Of a DNA stretch of 64,000 bases, positions 53,642 to 61,487 are shown piece after piece. Below the pieces are notes generated by a model, which searched no databases, was not told where the DNA came from, and was given only the letters and a program-made list of their open reading frames with translations. The position numbers were made by a program, and so were the translations under genes. How positions within the stretch are numbered: the stretch's first letter is position 1; each line of letters opens with the position of its first letter. Source of the stretch: JABMQB01 sp963678235 (GTDB lineage Bacteria; Bacteroidota; Bacteroidia; Bacteroidales; Prolixibacteraceae); the NCBI GenBank assembly GCA_963678235.1, contig OY782766.1, positions 4,216,001 through 4,280,000 of the forward strand, in the 5' to 3' direction.

Positions 53642-56600
53642 ATGAAAAAACACCATTTAATAGTAGGGTTCAGCCTTTTAATTATTGTAGCATTTACGCT
53701 TGTTTATATCGTAAACAGCAGAAAAGAAAATGTTGGTGGTTGGGAAGCTGAGTATCAAAAGAAAAAAGAAAGGCGGGCAAATGGTTTTGTGAAAAGCCGG
53801 GAATATGCGGTAGCAAAGGCAAAAGGGATGAAAGAGTATTTTGAGGGCTTACGAAATCCTATTGTTGGGCAAGGGGAGGACTATCCTCCTAACTATTTGA
53901 TGAAGGAATTGAAAAAAGCGCAACAAAACAAAATATGGGAAAAGTCTGCAAGCGCGGTTGAATGGGTTTCGAGAGGCCCTGGAAATGTTGGCGGTAGGGT
54001 ACGCGGATTGATTGTTGACCCGGATGACCCGACCAATAATACATGGTTTATTGGGACTGCGACTGGTGGGGTTTGGAAGACGAGCGATGGTGGCAATAGT
54101 TTCACGAATTTAACACCCGATATTCCTTACTTATCCACAACAACACTTGTAATGTCGCCTGCAAATACCAATACAATTTATGTCGGTACCGGCGAAAGTT
54201 TTAGCGGAAGGTTTAATACCGGGGGTGGTATTTTTAAATCGAACAATAAAGGACAAACCTGGGAGCAATTGGGATCAACATCTGAAAATTTGGATTTTAG
54301 ATATGTGAACCGACTTATTATAGATCCTGAAAACGAAAATATTGTGCTTGCAGCAACTTCAACAGGAATATTTAAGACCGCTGATGGGGGGACTAATTGG
54401 GTGAAAAAATACGAAAACAGCAATGTGGAAGATTTAGATGCTGATCCCAATAATTTTTCCATCCTTTATGGATGTGTTAATTCGGTTGGTGTTGTAAAGT
54501 CAACTGATGCTGGAGAAACTTGGAATTTATCGAGTGAGGGGATAACAAATGGTTATCGTTTTGAATTGGCGATATCGCCAAGTAATCCTGATAAAATCTA
54601 TGTGAGCGGGGAATATACCGACGAAGTTTCTTTAATTTATGTTTCTTCAGACGGAGCACAAAGTTGGGAAGTATTTAAAGATTTGGATTCGTTTGATGAT
54701 TTTTTAGGAGGTCAAGGCTGGTACGATAACACCATTGCCGTTGATCCATACGATGAAAACATCTTTTTTGTGGGCGGGGTAAATATTTGGAAGCTCACAA
54801 GAACGGATTCTGTTGAAGTTGGGGCGAAAGAAGTTACAAGAGTTGATGAAAACAATACAGGGTCGTTTATTCAAAGGGTAAGTTTCTCTGGAAATACTTT
54901 TACCGGATTATCTGTTAGCGAGACAGATGCAAATAGTTTGGTAGAATCAGATTGGGCAAGTGTTGAGATTCGGTTTGGACCAGATAAAAAGCAAAAAGCA
55001 TATCGGTTCGAAGTACCATTTCAGGCAACTTCCGGGGTCGCCGCTTCAAGTTATTCGTATAAAGATTTTGTGGAAGTTCCGTTTGAGGTTTGGGATATTA
55101 CCAATAATAAACAATTATCGGTTTCTTTTCGCGATCAGGAAAGGGATGGTGCGTTTAATTTATATCCGAGGTCGCCCGATGAACTGGAAGGAGAGTATGG
55201 TTTGTTAGGGCGCGAATATATTTATGTAAATGCCGTTGAATACGATGAAAATGGCGGGAACAGGTATTTGACCAGGGATGGTGGGCATCAATATAAAAAC
55301 CTGTTTATGCTTTGGGCTATCTTACCTGAAAATGGAATATGGGATGCTGCAAACCTACCTGAATCAAACATAAAGATTGTTTACTCTTCCCTCACAAAAC
55401 GATATGGAACTGTCCGTTCGGTTGCCGATGCCTATAATAATTACGGTGGTGGCGACAATTACAGTCAAAGCGAGGGTTTTGGAACAACTTCAATCCCGGG
55501 TTTTCACCCTGATCATCATACTTTAATCCCAATTAAACAGAATGACGCACAAAAAGAATATTGGATATTAAATGCCAATGATGGAGGTCTCGGTATTTCA
55601 AAAGACAATGGCGAAAACTGGACTCAAATAAAAAAAGGCATGGTTACAACACAGTTTTATGGTGTTGCAAAGCGTCCGGGACAGCATCAGTATTTTGGGG
55701 GAACGCAGGATAATGGTTCTTGGCAGTCGGCACTTATTGGTGAGTCTAATCAGTTTTCAAATTATTTTTTCAAACTTGGAGGAGATGGTTTTGAATGCAT
55801 TTGGCATCAAACAAACGATTTAAAAATAATTGGATCTGTTTATAATAATGCTTTTTATAGGAGTACTAATCGAGGGCAATCCTGGTCAGCTGCCGATGCT
55901 GGAATTGATGAAGATGGCCCGTTTATTTCAAGGTTGGCAAACTCGCCACAGGAACCAGACCGTTTATATGCCGTTGGTACCAATGGATTATGGGTGTCGG
56001 ATGATTTCGGTGCATCTAGCTGGACAAACAGGTCGGTTGGAATAAACTGGACAAGCGGGGACGTTACATCCTGGCACTTGGTGGAGGTATCGCCAGCCAA
56101 TAACTCGGTGGTTTATTGTGGCGCATCCAACAACCCTTTAAATGGGTTAGCATTTTATGCATCAACAAACAAAGGGATTTCTTTTACACAGGGGAGGGCT
56201 TATTCGTTAAGGGATATGCCTTATTATCTAAGATCTATAACGCCCCATCCCAATGAAGAAGGAACGGTTTTTATTAGCTATGCAGCCTATGGAGTTCCAA
56301 AAATCTTAAAATCAGAAGATTATGGACAAACATGGGAAGACCTTACAGGTTATGGTTCAACAGGCACTAGCAGTTCCAATGGTTTTCCTGAAGTGCCATG
56401 TAATTGTTTGCTTATATTTCCTGAATATCCGAATCAAATTTGGGCTGGTACCGATATTGGTATATTTCAATCAAAGGATTCTGGGGCTTCTTGGGAAATC
56501 CTGAACTCCGATATGCCAGCAGTTCCAATCACGCAAATGTTTTTGCAGGATGGGAATGTGGTAATTGCAACTTACGGGAGGGGCATTTGGTCGGTTGAGT

Positions 56601-56893
56601 ACGATAACCTGGTTTCCAGTGATGCGTTTGCCATTGAAGATGGGATTCAACTTGTTGTTTATCCAAATCCATCGAAAGGGGATATTAACCTGGAAATAAA
56701 TGGCGATATGAACGGGGAACTGGATGTATTGGTTTACGATATGGCTGGGAAAACAGTGTATTCAGATAAGTGCATAAAAAACTTTGAAACCTTGAAAACA
56801 TCGTTTCAATTGGATGTAAGACCGGGTAATTATACTTTGGTGCTGCGCAATACGGAAAAAAGGATAAGCAAAAAAATACTTATTAGCGATTAG
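53642..56893 (+). CDS. Asp-box beta-propeller protein with T9SS sorting domain
   Basis: 1083-aa exported protein. Seen: N-terminal hydrophobic signal (LIVGFSLLIIVAFTLVYIV), a charged linker, about eleven Asp-box motifs (TSDGGNSF, SNNKGQTWEQ, TADGGTNWVK, STDAGETWNL, SKDNGENWTQ, STNRGQSWSA, SEDYGQTWED, SKDSGASWEI among them) that suggest sialidase/Vps10-type propellers, an inserted beta-rich region (about residues 395-550), and a C-terminal T9SS type A sorting domain (VVYPNPSKGDINLEI to the end). It is therefore expected to be secreted or cell-surface attached by T9SS. Enzymatic activity is unproven. Confidence 0.87.
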   Translation: MKKHHLIVGFSLLIIVAFTLVYIVNSRKENVGGWEAEYQKKKERRANGFVKSREYAVAKAKGMKEYFEGLRNPIVGQGEDYPPNYLMKELKKAQQNKIWEKSASAVEWVSRGPGNVGGRVRGLIVDPDDPTNNTWFIGTATGGVWKTSDGGNSFTNLTPDIPYLSTTTLVMSPANTNTIYVGTGESFSGRFNTGGGIFKSNNKGQTWEQLGSTSENLDFRYVNRLIIDPENENIVLAATSTGIFKTADGGTNWVKKYENSNVEDLDADPNNFSILYGCVNSVGVVKSTDAGETWNLSSEGITNGYRFELAISPSNPDKIYVSGEYTDEVSLIYVSSDGAQSWEVFKDLDSFDDFLGGQGWYDNTIAVDPYDENIFFVGGVNIWKLTRTDSVEVGAKEVTRVDENNTGSFIQRVSFSGNTFTGLSVSETDANSLVESDWASVEIRFGPDKKQKAYRFEVPFQATSGVAASSYSYKDFVEVPFEVWDITNNKQLSVSFRDQERDGAFNLYPRSPDELEGEYGLLGREYIYVNAVEYDENGGNRYLTRDGGHQYKNLFMLWAILPENGIWDAANLPESNIKIVYSSLTKRYGTVRSVADAYNNYGGGDNYSQSEGFGTTSIPGFHPDHHTLIPIKQNDAQKEYWILNANDGGLGISKDNGENWTQIKKGMVTTQFYGVAKRPGQHQYFGGTQDNGSWQSALIGESNQFSNYFFKLGGDGFECIWHQTNDLKIIGSVYNNAFYRSTNRGQSWSAADAGIDEDGPFISRLANSPQEPDRLYAVGTNGLWVSDDFGASSWTNRSVGINWTSGDVTSWHLVEVSPANNSVVYCGASNNPLNGLAFYASTNKGISFTQGRAYSLRDMPYYLRSITPHPNEEGTVFISYAAYGVPKILKSEDYGQTWEDLTGYGSTGTSSSNGFPEVPCNCLLIFPEYPNQIWAGTDIGIFQSKDSGASWEILNSDMPAVPITQMFLQDGNVVIATYGRGIWSVEYDNLVSSDAFAIEDGIQLVVYPNPSKGDINLEINGDMNGELDVLVYDMAGKTVYSDKCIKNFETLKTSFQLDVRPGNYTLVLRNTEKRISKKILISD

Positions 56894-56990
56894 CAAATAA
56901 TAAATGATCAATATTGTATGAGGTGAAGAAAGGTATTTATGGCTTATAAGTATTAATTGCACAATAATTTTATTTTTAAAAAACATCGTG

Positions 56991-56998
56991 TAAATTTG
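56991..56998 (+). promoter_or_regulatory. Candidate -7 box for the CD225 gene
   Basis: TAAATTTG matches TAnnTTTG 40 bp before the ATG at 57039. No TTG lies at the expected -33 distance. Confidence 0.4.
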
Positions 56999-57038
56999 TT
57001 TGGCAAGGTATTAAAACTAATCTTTTAAAATCATACTT

Positions 57039-57338
57039 ATGGAAGAAGTAAAAAACACGGTTAATCCGCAATCGCCGCCCCCAAATTATTTGGTTTGGGC
57101 TATTTTAACAACTATTTTTTGTTGCCAACCATTTGGCATTGTTTCCATTGTTTTTGCTGCAATGGTTAATTCGCGCTGGGTTTCGGGCGATTATGAAGGA
57201 GCTATGCGTGCCAGTAAAAATGCAAAACTATGGGCTTGGTTAGCTGCATCGTTTGGTATAATCATAGTTGTTATTTCTTTTGTATTAATGGCATTGGGCA
57301 TTGGCGCTGCATTCTGGTCAGAGTGGATTGATATGTAA
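57039..57338 (+). CDS. CD225/dispanin-family membrane protein
   Basis: 99-aa membrane protein of the CD225 (PF04505) family. Seen: a proline-rich N terminus, then the signature hydrophobic region NYLVWAILTTIFCCQPFGIVSIVFA with paired cysteines, the basic loop GDYEGAMRASKNAKLW and a second transmembrane segment (GIIIVVISFVLMALGIG). Bacterial members are of unknown function; eukaryotic relatives include IFITM proteins. It precedes a DUF2752 gene on the same strand by 69 bp; this pairing recurs in Bacteroidota. Confidence 0.85.
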   Translation: MEEVKNTVNPQSPPPNYLVWAILTTIFCCQPFGIVSIVFAAMVNSRWVSGDYEGAMRASKNAKLWAWLAASFGIIIVVISFVLMALGIGAAFWSEWIDM

Positions 57339-57407
57339 AATTGAGCATTCTTGGAACAGTCTTTTTTATTAATTTCTTCCTTGTGGTAGAAAGGAGAGGC
57401 TTGTTTC

Positions 57408-57824
57408 ATGCGTGAAGCACAAAATATGTCAAGATATATAAAAATTGGGTTGCTGATAGCAATTGTTGCATTGGCAATCCTTTTCTATTTTTTAGATCCT
57501 TTGGTTCATCCGATTTTTCCCAAATGTATTTTTCATTCGATGACCGGATTACATTGCCCCGGATGTGGTTCGCAACGTGCTATTCATAGTTTGGTACACT
57601 TAAATTTTGCCGGGGTTGTAAGTAACAATGTTTTGTTTATTCCGGCTTTGCTAATGGTCGTTTATGGTATTTCCATTCCGGTCATTAATCGAAAATTTGA
57701 AAAAAACTATCCCAACTTAATGAAACACCCAAAAACGCCATTGGTGATTTTGATTTTGATCATTCTATTTTGGATAATCCGGAATATCCCATTTTACCCA
57801 TTTACAATTTTGGCTCCCGGATAG
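57408..57824 (+). CDS. DUF2752 membrane protein
   Basis: 138-aa membrane protein of the DUF2752 (PF10825) family. Seen: transmembrane segments (about residues 12-30, 68-88 and 112-130), and the family signature HCPGCGSQRAIHSLVHLNF with a CxxC pair that may bind a metal or form a disulfide. An in-frame ATG at 57426 is an alternative start. No function is known. It ends 3 bp before the convergent MFS gene. Confidence 0.85.
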   Translation: MREAQNMSRYIKIGLLIAIVALAILFYFLDPLVHPIFPKCIFHSMTGLHCPGCGSQRAIHSLVHLNFAGVVSNNVLFIPALLMVVYGISIPVINRKFEKNYPNLMKHPKTPLVILILIILFWIIRNIPFYPFTILAPG

Positions 57825-57827
57825 TAA

Positions 57828-59111
57828 TTATGTTTGATTTTCTTTCATTCCAAATTCAGGATCATAAACCAAATACCTGACAATAATAAACCCTGGTAGG
57901 GTGCAAAGCATCACCCAAACAAAAAATAGTTTATAGCCAATTAGATACTGAATCCAACCACTTATCATTCCCGGCAACATCATTCCCGCAGCCATAAAAC
58001 CTGTGCATAAGGCATAATGCGCTGTTTTGTTTTTTCCTTCAGAAAGGTAAATCATATACAACATAAATGCAGTGAATCCAAATCCATAGCCAAATTGTTC
58101 AATTACGACCGAGCTTGTAATAATCCACAATTGTTGGGGTTGGGCAAAAGACAGAAAAACATACACAAGGTTTGGGAGGTTCATGGCAAGTACCATCGGG
58201 AACATCCATTTTTTTAATCCGTTTCGCGACACAACTATGCCTCCAAGAATCCCGCCAAGGGTGAGGGCAAGCATACCTGCAGTACCGTAAATAAAGCCAA
58301 TGTTGCTGGTACTCAATCCAAGTCCGCCAACATCTGGTTCATCTAAAAGAAATGGCGATGCCATTTTTACCAATTGTGCTTCGCCAAGCCTGAATACCAG
58401 AATAAATAAAAGGGCAATACCAATTTGGTCTTTTTTGAAAAAGGAAACAAAGGTATCCCCAAAATCTACGATGATTTTTTTCAAAGATGTAGTGGTTTGT
58501 TTGCTATCCGCTTTAGGATAGGGAAGGATAAAAGAATGCCACGAGAATAAAACAATGAACAAGACTGCCAGTACTAAAAAAGTATATTTCCAGGCAAGTA
58601 CATTGCTGTTTGAAAATACCTCCAATTGCCCGGCAAGTATCACGATTAACCCTTGTCCGGTTAACATGGCTATCCGGTAAAACGTATTTCGAATCCCGAC
58701 AAAGAAAGCCTGATCGTGTTTGCTTAAGCCAAGCATGTAAAACCCGTCGGCAGCAATATCGTGGGTAGCCGAACTAAACGCCAACAACCAGAAAAATGCC
58801 AGTGTATATTTAAAAAATGAATTGGTTGGGATGGTAAACGCAATTCCTGCCAAGGAAACACCAACAAAAAATTGCATTACTACAATCCAATACCTCTTTG
58901 TTTTAAGGATATCAACAACAGGGCTCCACAGGGGTTTTATAACCCAGGGCAGATAAAGCCAACTGGTATAAAGTGCAAGATCGGTATTTGAAATGCCCAG
59001 TCGTTTGTACATGATTACCGAAACGGTCATTACAAAAACATAGGGCAATCCCTCGGTAAAATATAATGATGGAATCCATGCCCAGGCATTCCTCTTACTT
59101 GACTTGTACAT
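57828..59111 (-). CDS. MFS transporter, AmpG-like
   Basis: 427-aa inner-membrane transporter with about twelve hydrophobic segments. Seen: PSLYFTEGLPYVFVMTVSVIMYK at the N terminus, LGISNTDLALYTSWLYLPW and IKPLWSPVVD, which are the typical start of AmpG-like muropeptide permeases, and DIAADGFYMLG in the fourth helix region. ATG 59111 (MYKSSKRNAW) is chosen over a start at 59186 that would add 25 residues unlike the family. AmpG imports anhydro-muropeptides; the substrate here is inferred from similarity only. No recycling gene is adjacent. Confidence 0.85.
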   Translation of the reverse strand: MYKSSKRNAWAWIPSLYFTEGLPYVFVMTVSVIMYKRLGISNTDLALYTSWLYLPWVIKPLWSPVVDILKTKRYWIVVMQFFVGVSLAGIAFTIPTNSFFKYTLAFFWLLAFSSATHDIAADGFYMLGLSKHDQAFFVGIRNTFYRIAMLTGQGLIVILAGQLEVFSNSNVLAWKYTFLVLAVLFIVLFSWHSFILPYPKADSKQTTTSLKKIIVDFGDTFVSFFKKDQIGIALLFILVFRLGEAQLVKMASPFLLDEPDVGGLGLSTSNIGFIYGTAGMLALTLGGILGGIVVSRNGLKKWMFPMVLAMNLPNLVYVFLSFAQPQQLWIITSSVVIEQFGYGFGFTAFMLYMIYLSEGKNKTAHYALCTGFMAAGMMLPGMISGWIQYLIGYKLFFVWVMLCTLPGFIIVRYLVYDPEFGMKENQT

Positions 59112-59273
59112 AGTAAAAAATTTTCCCAAAAGTAGCGAATGTTTCTTTATTTCGAGTTTGAAAACCAACACAGCATGGATAATCAAATATTCATAAAATA
59201 AGGAAATATTAAATCAGGACGTAAATCTCAATAAGATAAAATGAAACTTATGTCAACAATGAGCGTAATTTAA

Positions 59274-59303
59274 TTGGGAATCGGATTTACAATAATATAT
59301 TTA
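59274..59303 (+). promoter_or_regulatory. Candidate promoter of the LVIVD-repeat gene
   Basis: TTG (59274-59276), 19 nt, TATATTTA (59296-59303), one mismatch from TAnnTTTG, about 31 bp before the ATG at 59335. Confidence 0.5.
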
Positions 59304-59334
59304 TACTCAATAAAAAACCAAAAACTTTTACCAA

Positions 59335-61452
59335 ATGAAAAGGGCATTCTTTATTCTATTTGTTTTTCTCTCAACTCAGGTTTTTTCTCAAGAAAATAAG
59401 TTTTCGTTAATTGGACATTGGGCTTATGGGGCTACAGATTGTGTAGTTCTGGACGGCAATACAGCTTTTGTTGGCAGTGGATCATATGTTACTTTGATTG
59501 ATATCTCGACACCCGAAACTCCTACAGAAATATCTAAAATCCTTATGCCGGGCTTAGTGAAAAGTATTGTAATTGATGGAGACTATGCATATGTAGCAAA
59601 TACAGAAAGCGGGCTCCAAATTATAGATATAAAAAATGTAAACGACCTGTCAATTGTTGGTTCTTTAGATAACGACGAATCTTCTTTAAAGCTATTTAAG
59701 AAGGGAGATCTAATCTATTTAGCCAATGAAAGAGGTGGGATGCAGATTGTTAATGTGAGCGATCCTTCATCACCTCAGGAACTTGGAAGTTATACTACAG
59801 GATACCTAACCTACGATGTATTTGTGGAAGGAGATTTTGCTTATCTCGCTGACTCGTGGAATGGTCTTGTGATTGTGGATGTTTCTGATCCTTCAAATCC
59901 AACTTTCAAAGGAAAAATGAATGAAGAAATCTGGGGTTGTTGTATATTAGTAAAAGACAATTATGCTTATTTAGGAGGTAGCAATGGATTGTTAATTATA
60001 GATATTACGGATAAAACTAATCCTCAGCAGGTAGCCCAACAGTATTTAAGTAGAGTGAAAGATGAAATGATATTGAGTGATGGTTATGTTTATTTAACAG
60101 CAACCCAAAATGGATTGAAAATTGTTAATGTTACAGATCCATTGAATCCTTCTCTTGTAAGTACATATGACACTAAAACTTTTGCTAGAGGAGTTGCTAA
60201 AAAAGATGATATTGTTTTGGTAAGTGATTCATATAGCGGATTGCATATTATAAATTCTTCTGACAAAGCTAATCTTGTAGAAGTTGGATTCTTTCAAACA
60301 GCTGGTAGAATAAACGATGTGGTGGTGAAAAACAATCTGGCATATGTGTCTGATATGATGAACGGATTGCAAATTCTTGATGTTAGCAACAAATCGAATA
60401 TAGAAAGATTAGCTTCTTTCAATCCTGATGATTCCGGTTTGCCCTATAGGTATTTTTGTCTGGCGATAAAAGATAGTTTGATTTATTACGGATATGATGG
60501 AGGTTTATATATAATAAATGTTTCAGATTCTTTAAATCCAATAGTTGCAGGACATTTACAAGTCACAACCATCGAAAAAATAAAGTTGGATGGAAATTAT
60601 TTATATGCAGCTCTTGGCTGGGGAGGACTTTCCGTTATTGATATCTCCGATCCTTCAAACTTAAATGTAGTAGGTACCGTGGCAGGATTGATGAAAGCGA
60701 TAGATGTACAGGGAAATTATGCTTATGCGGTAGGGCATAATGGGATGTACATTATTAATATTTCGGATCCTACCAACCCTGTACTAGAACATAACCATGA
60801 AGTTGGAAATACTTTTGGAAGAGAGTTAGTTGTAGATGGGAATTATGCATACGTCATAGGAAACACTTTTAAAGTGATGGATATAACGGTTAAAACAAAT
60901 CCGACTTTAATTAGTGAACTTAATGTTGGTGTTTGGTGCACAGGAATGGGCAAAAGTGGCAATGATATTTATTTGGCCGACAATGGGAACTACGTATGGG
61001 TTCAAAGTGGAATAAGAAGTATTGATATAAGAGATTTAAATGCACCTGTTGAAAATAGCTTCTTTGGTTCAGGTGGAGACGCTAGCTATTTATTTGTTGA
61101 CGGCACAGTTATTTATTTAGCTGACGGTGATGGAGGCTTATTAATCCTTAAGGATGATTTTCCTTCAAGCGCACCTTTCAACTTTACAAAAACTGATATT
61201 GAATTATTTCAGAACTATCCAAATCCATTTCAAAATTCTACAATAATTTCTTATTACTTACCGGAAGATGGAGCAGTTCAGTTAAAAGTATTTGATGCAT
61301 TAGGACGTGAAATTGAAGTACTTGTGGATGAAAACAAAAGTGTAGGGAAACATTTAGTAAGATGGAATTCGAATGGCTTTAAAGGACAAGAGCTTTTCTA
61401 TAGGCTTAGTTTTGGAGGAAGCTCCATTGCCAGAAAGATGATAGTTAGGTAA
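59335..61452 (+). CDS. LVIVD-repeat protein with T9SS sorting domain
   Basis: 705-aa exported beta-propeller-like protein. Seen: signal peptide (RAFFILFVFLSTQVFSQ), then about a dozen LVIVD-type repeats (PF08309) of about 45 residues, each with the core YAYVADxxxGLxIIDISDPxNP (for example AYLADSWNGLVIVDVSDPSN and AAPLGWGGLSVIDISDPSN-like), and a C-terminal T9SS type A sorting domain (NYPNPFQNSTIISYYLPEDG onward). It is predicted to be surface-located, perhaps for binding other molecules. No enzymatic motif is seen. The gene looks more AT-rich than the dcw genes, by eye. Confidence 0.88.
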   Translation: MKRAFFILFVFLSTQVFSQENKFSLIGHWAYGATDCVVLDGNTAFVGSGSYVTLIDISTPETPTEISKILMPGLVKSIVIDGDYAYVANTESGLQIIDIKNVNDLSIVGSLDNDESSLKLFKKGDLIYLANERGGMQIVNVSDPSSPQELGSYTTGYLTYDVFVEGDFAYLADSWNGLVIVDVSDPSNPTFKGKMNEEIWGCCILVKDNYAYLGGSNGLLIIDITDKTNPQQVAQQYLSRVKDEMILSDGYVYLTATQNGLKIVNVTDPLNPSLVSTYDTKTFARGVAKKDDIVLVSDSYSGLHIINSSDKANLVEVGFFQTAGRINDVVVKNNLAYVSDMMNGLQILDVSNKSNIERLASFNPDDSGLPYRYFCLAIKDSLIYYGYDGGLYIINVSDSLNPIVAGHLQVTTIEKIKLDGNYLYAALGWGGLSVIDISDPSNLNVVGTVAGLMKAIDVQGNYAYAVGHNGMYIINISDPTNPVLEHNHEVGNTFGRELVVDGNYAYVIGNTFKVMDITVKTNPTLISELNVGVWCTGMGKSGNDIYLADNGNYVWVQSGIRSIDIRDLNAPVENSFFGSGGDASYLFVDGTVIYLADGDGGLLILKDDFPSSAPFNFTKTDIELFQNYPNPFQNSTIISYYLPEDGAVQLKVFDALGREIEVLVDENKSVGKHLVRWNSNGFKGQELFYRLSFGGSSIARKMIVR

Positions 61453-61487
61453 TTAAAAACGTATACACATGTTGGATTCACCCCTTG

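Noticed and set aside
57039..57338. Antiviral (IFITM-like) defence function for the CD225 protein
   Set aside because: The family name comes from eukaryotic proteins; no defence genes are nearby and nothing in the sequence supports a phage role.
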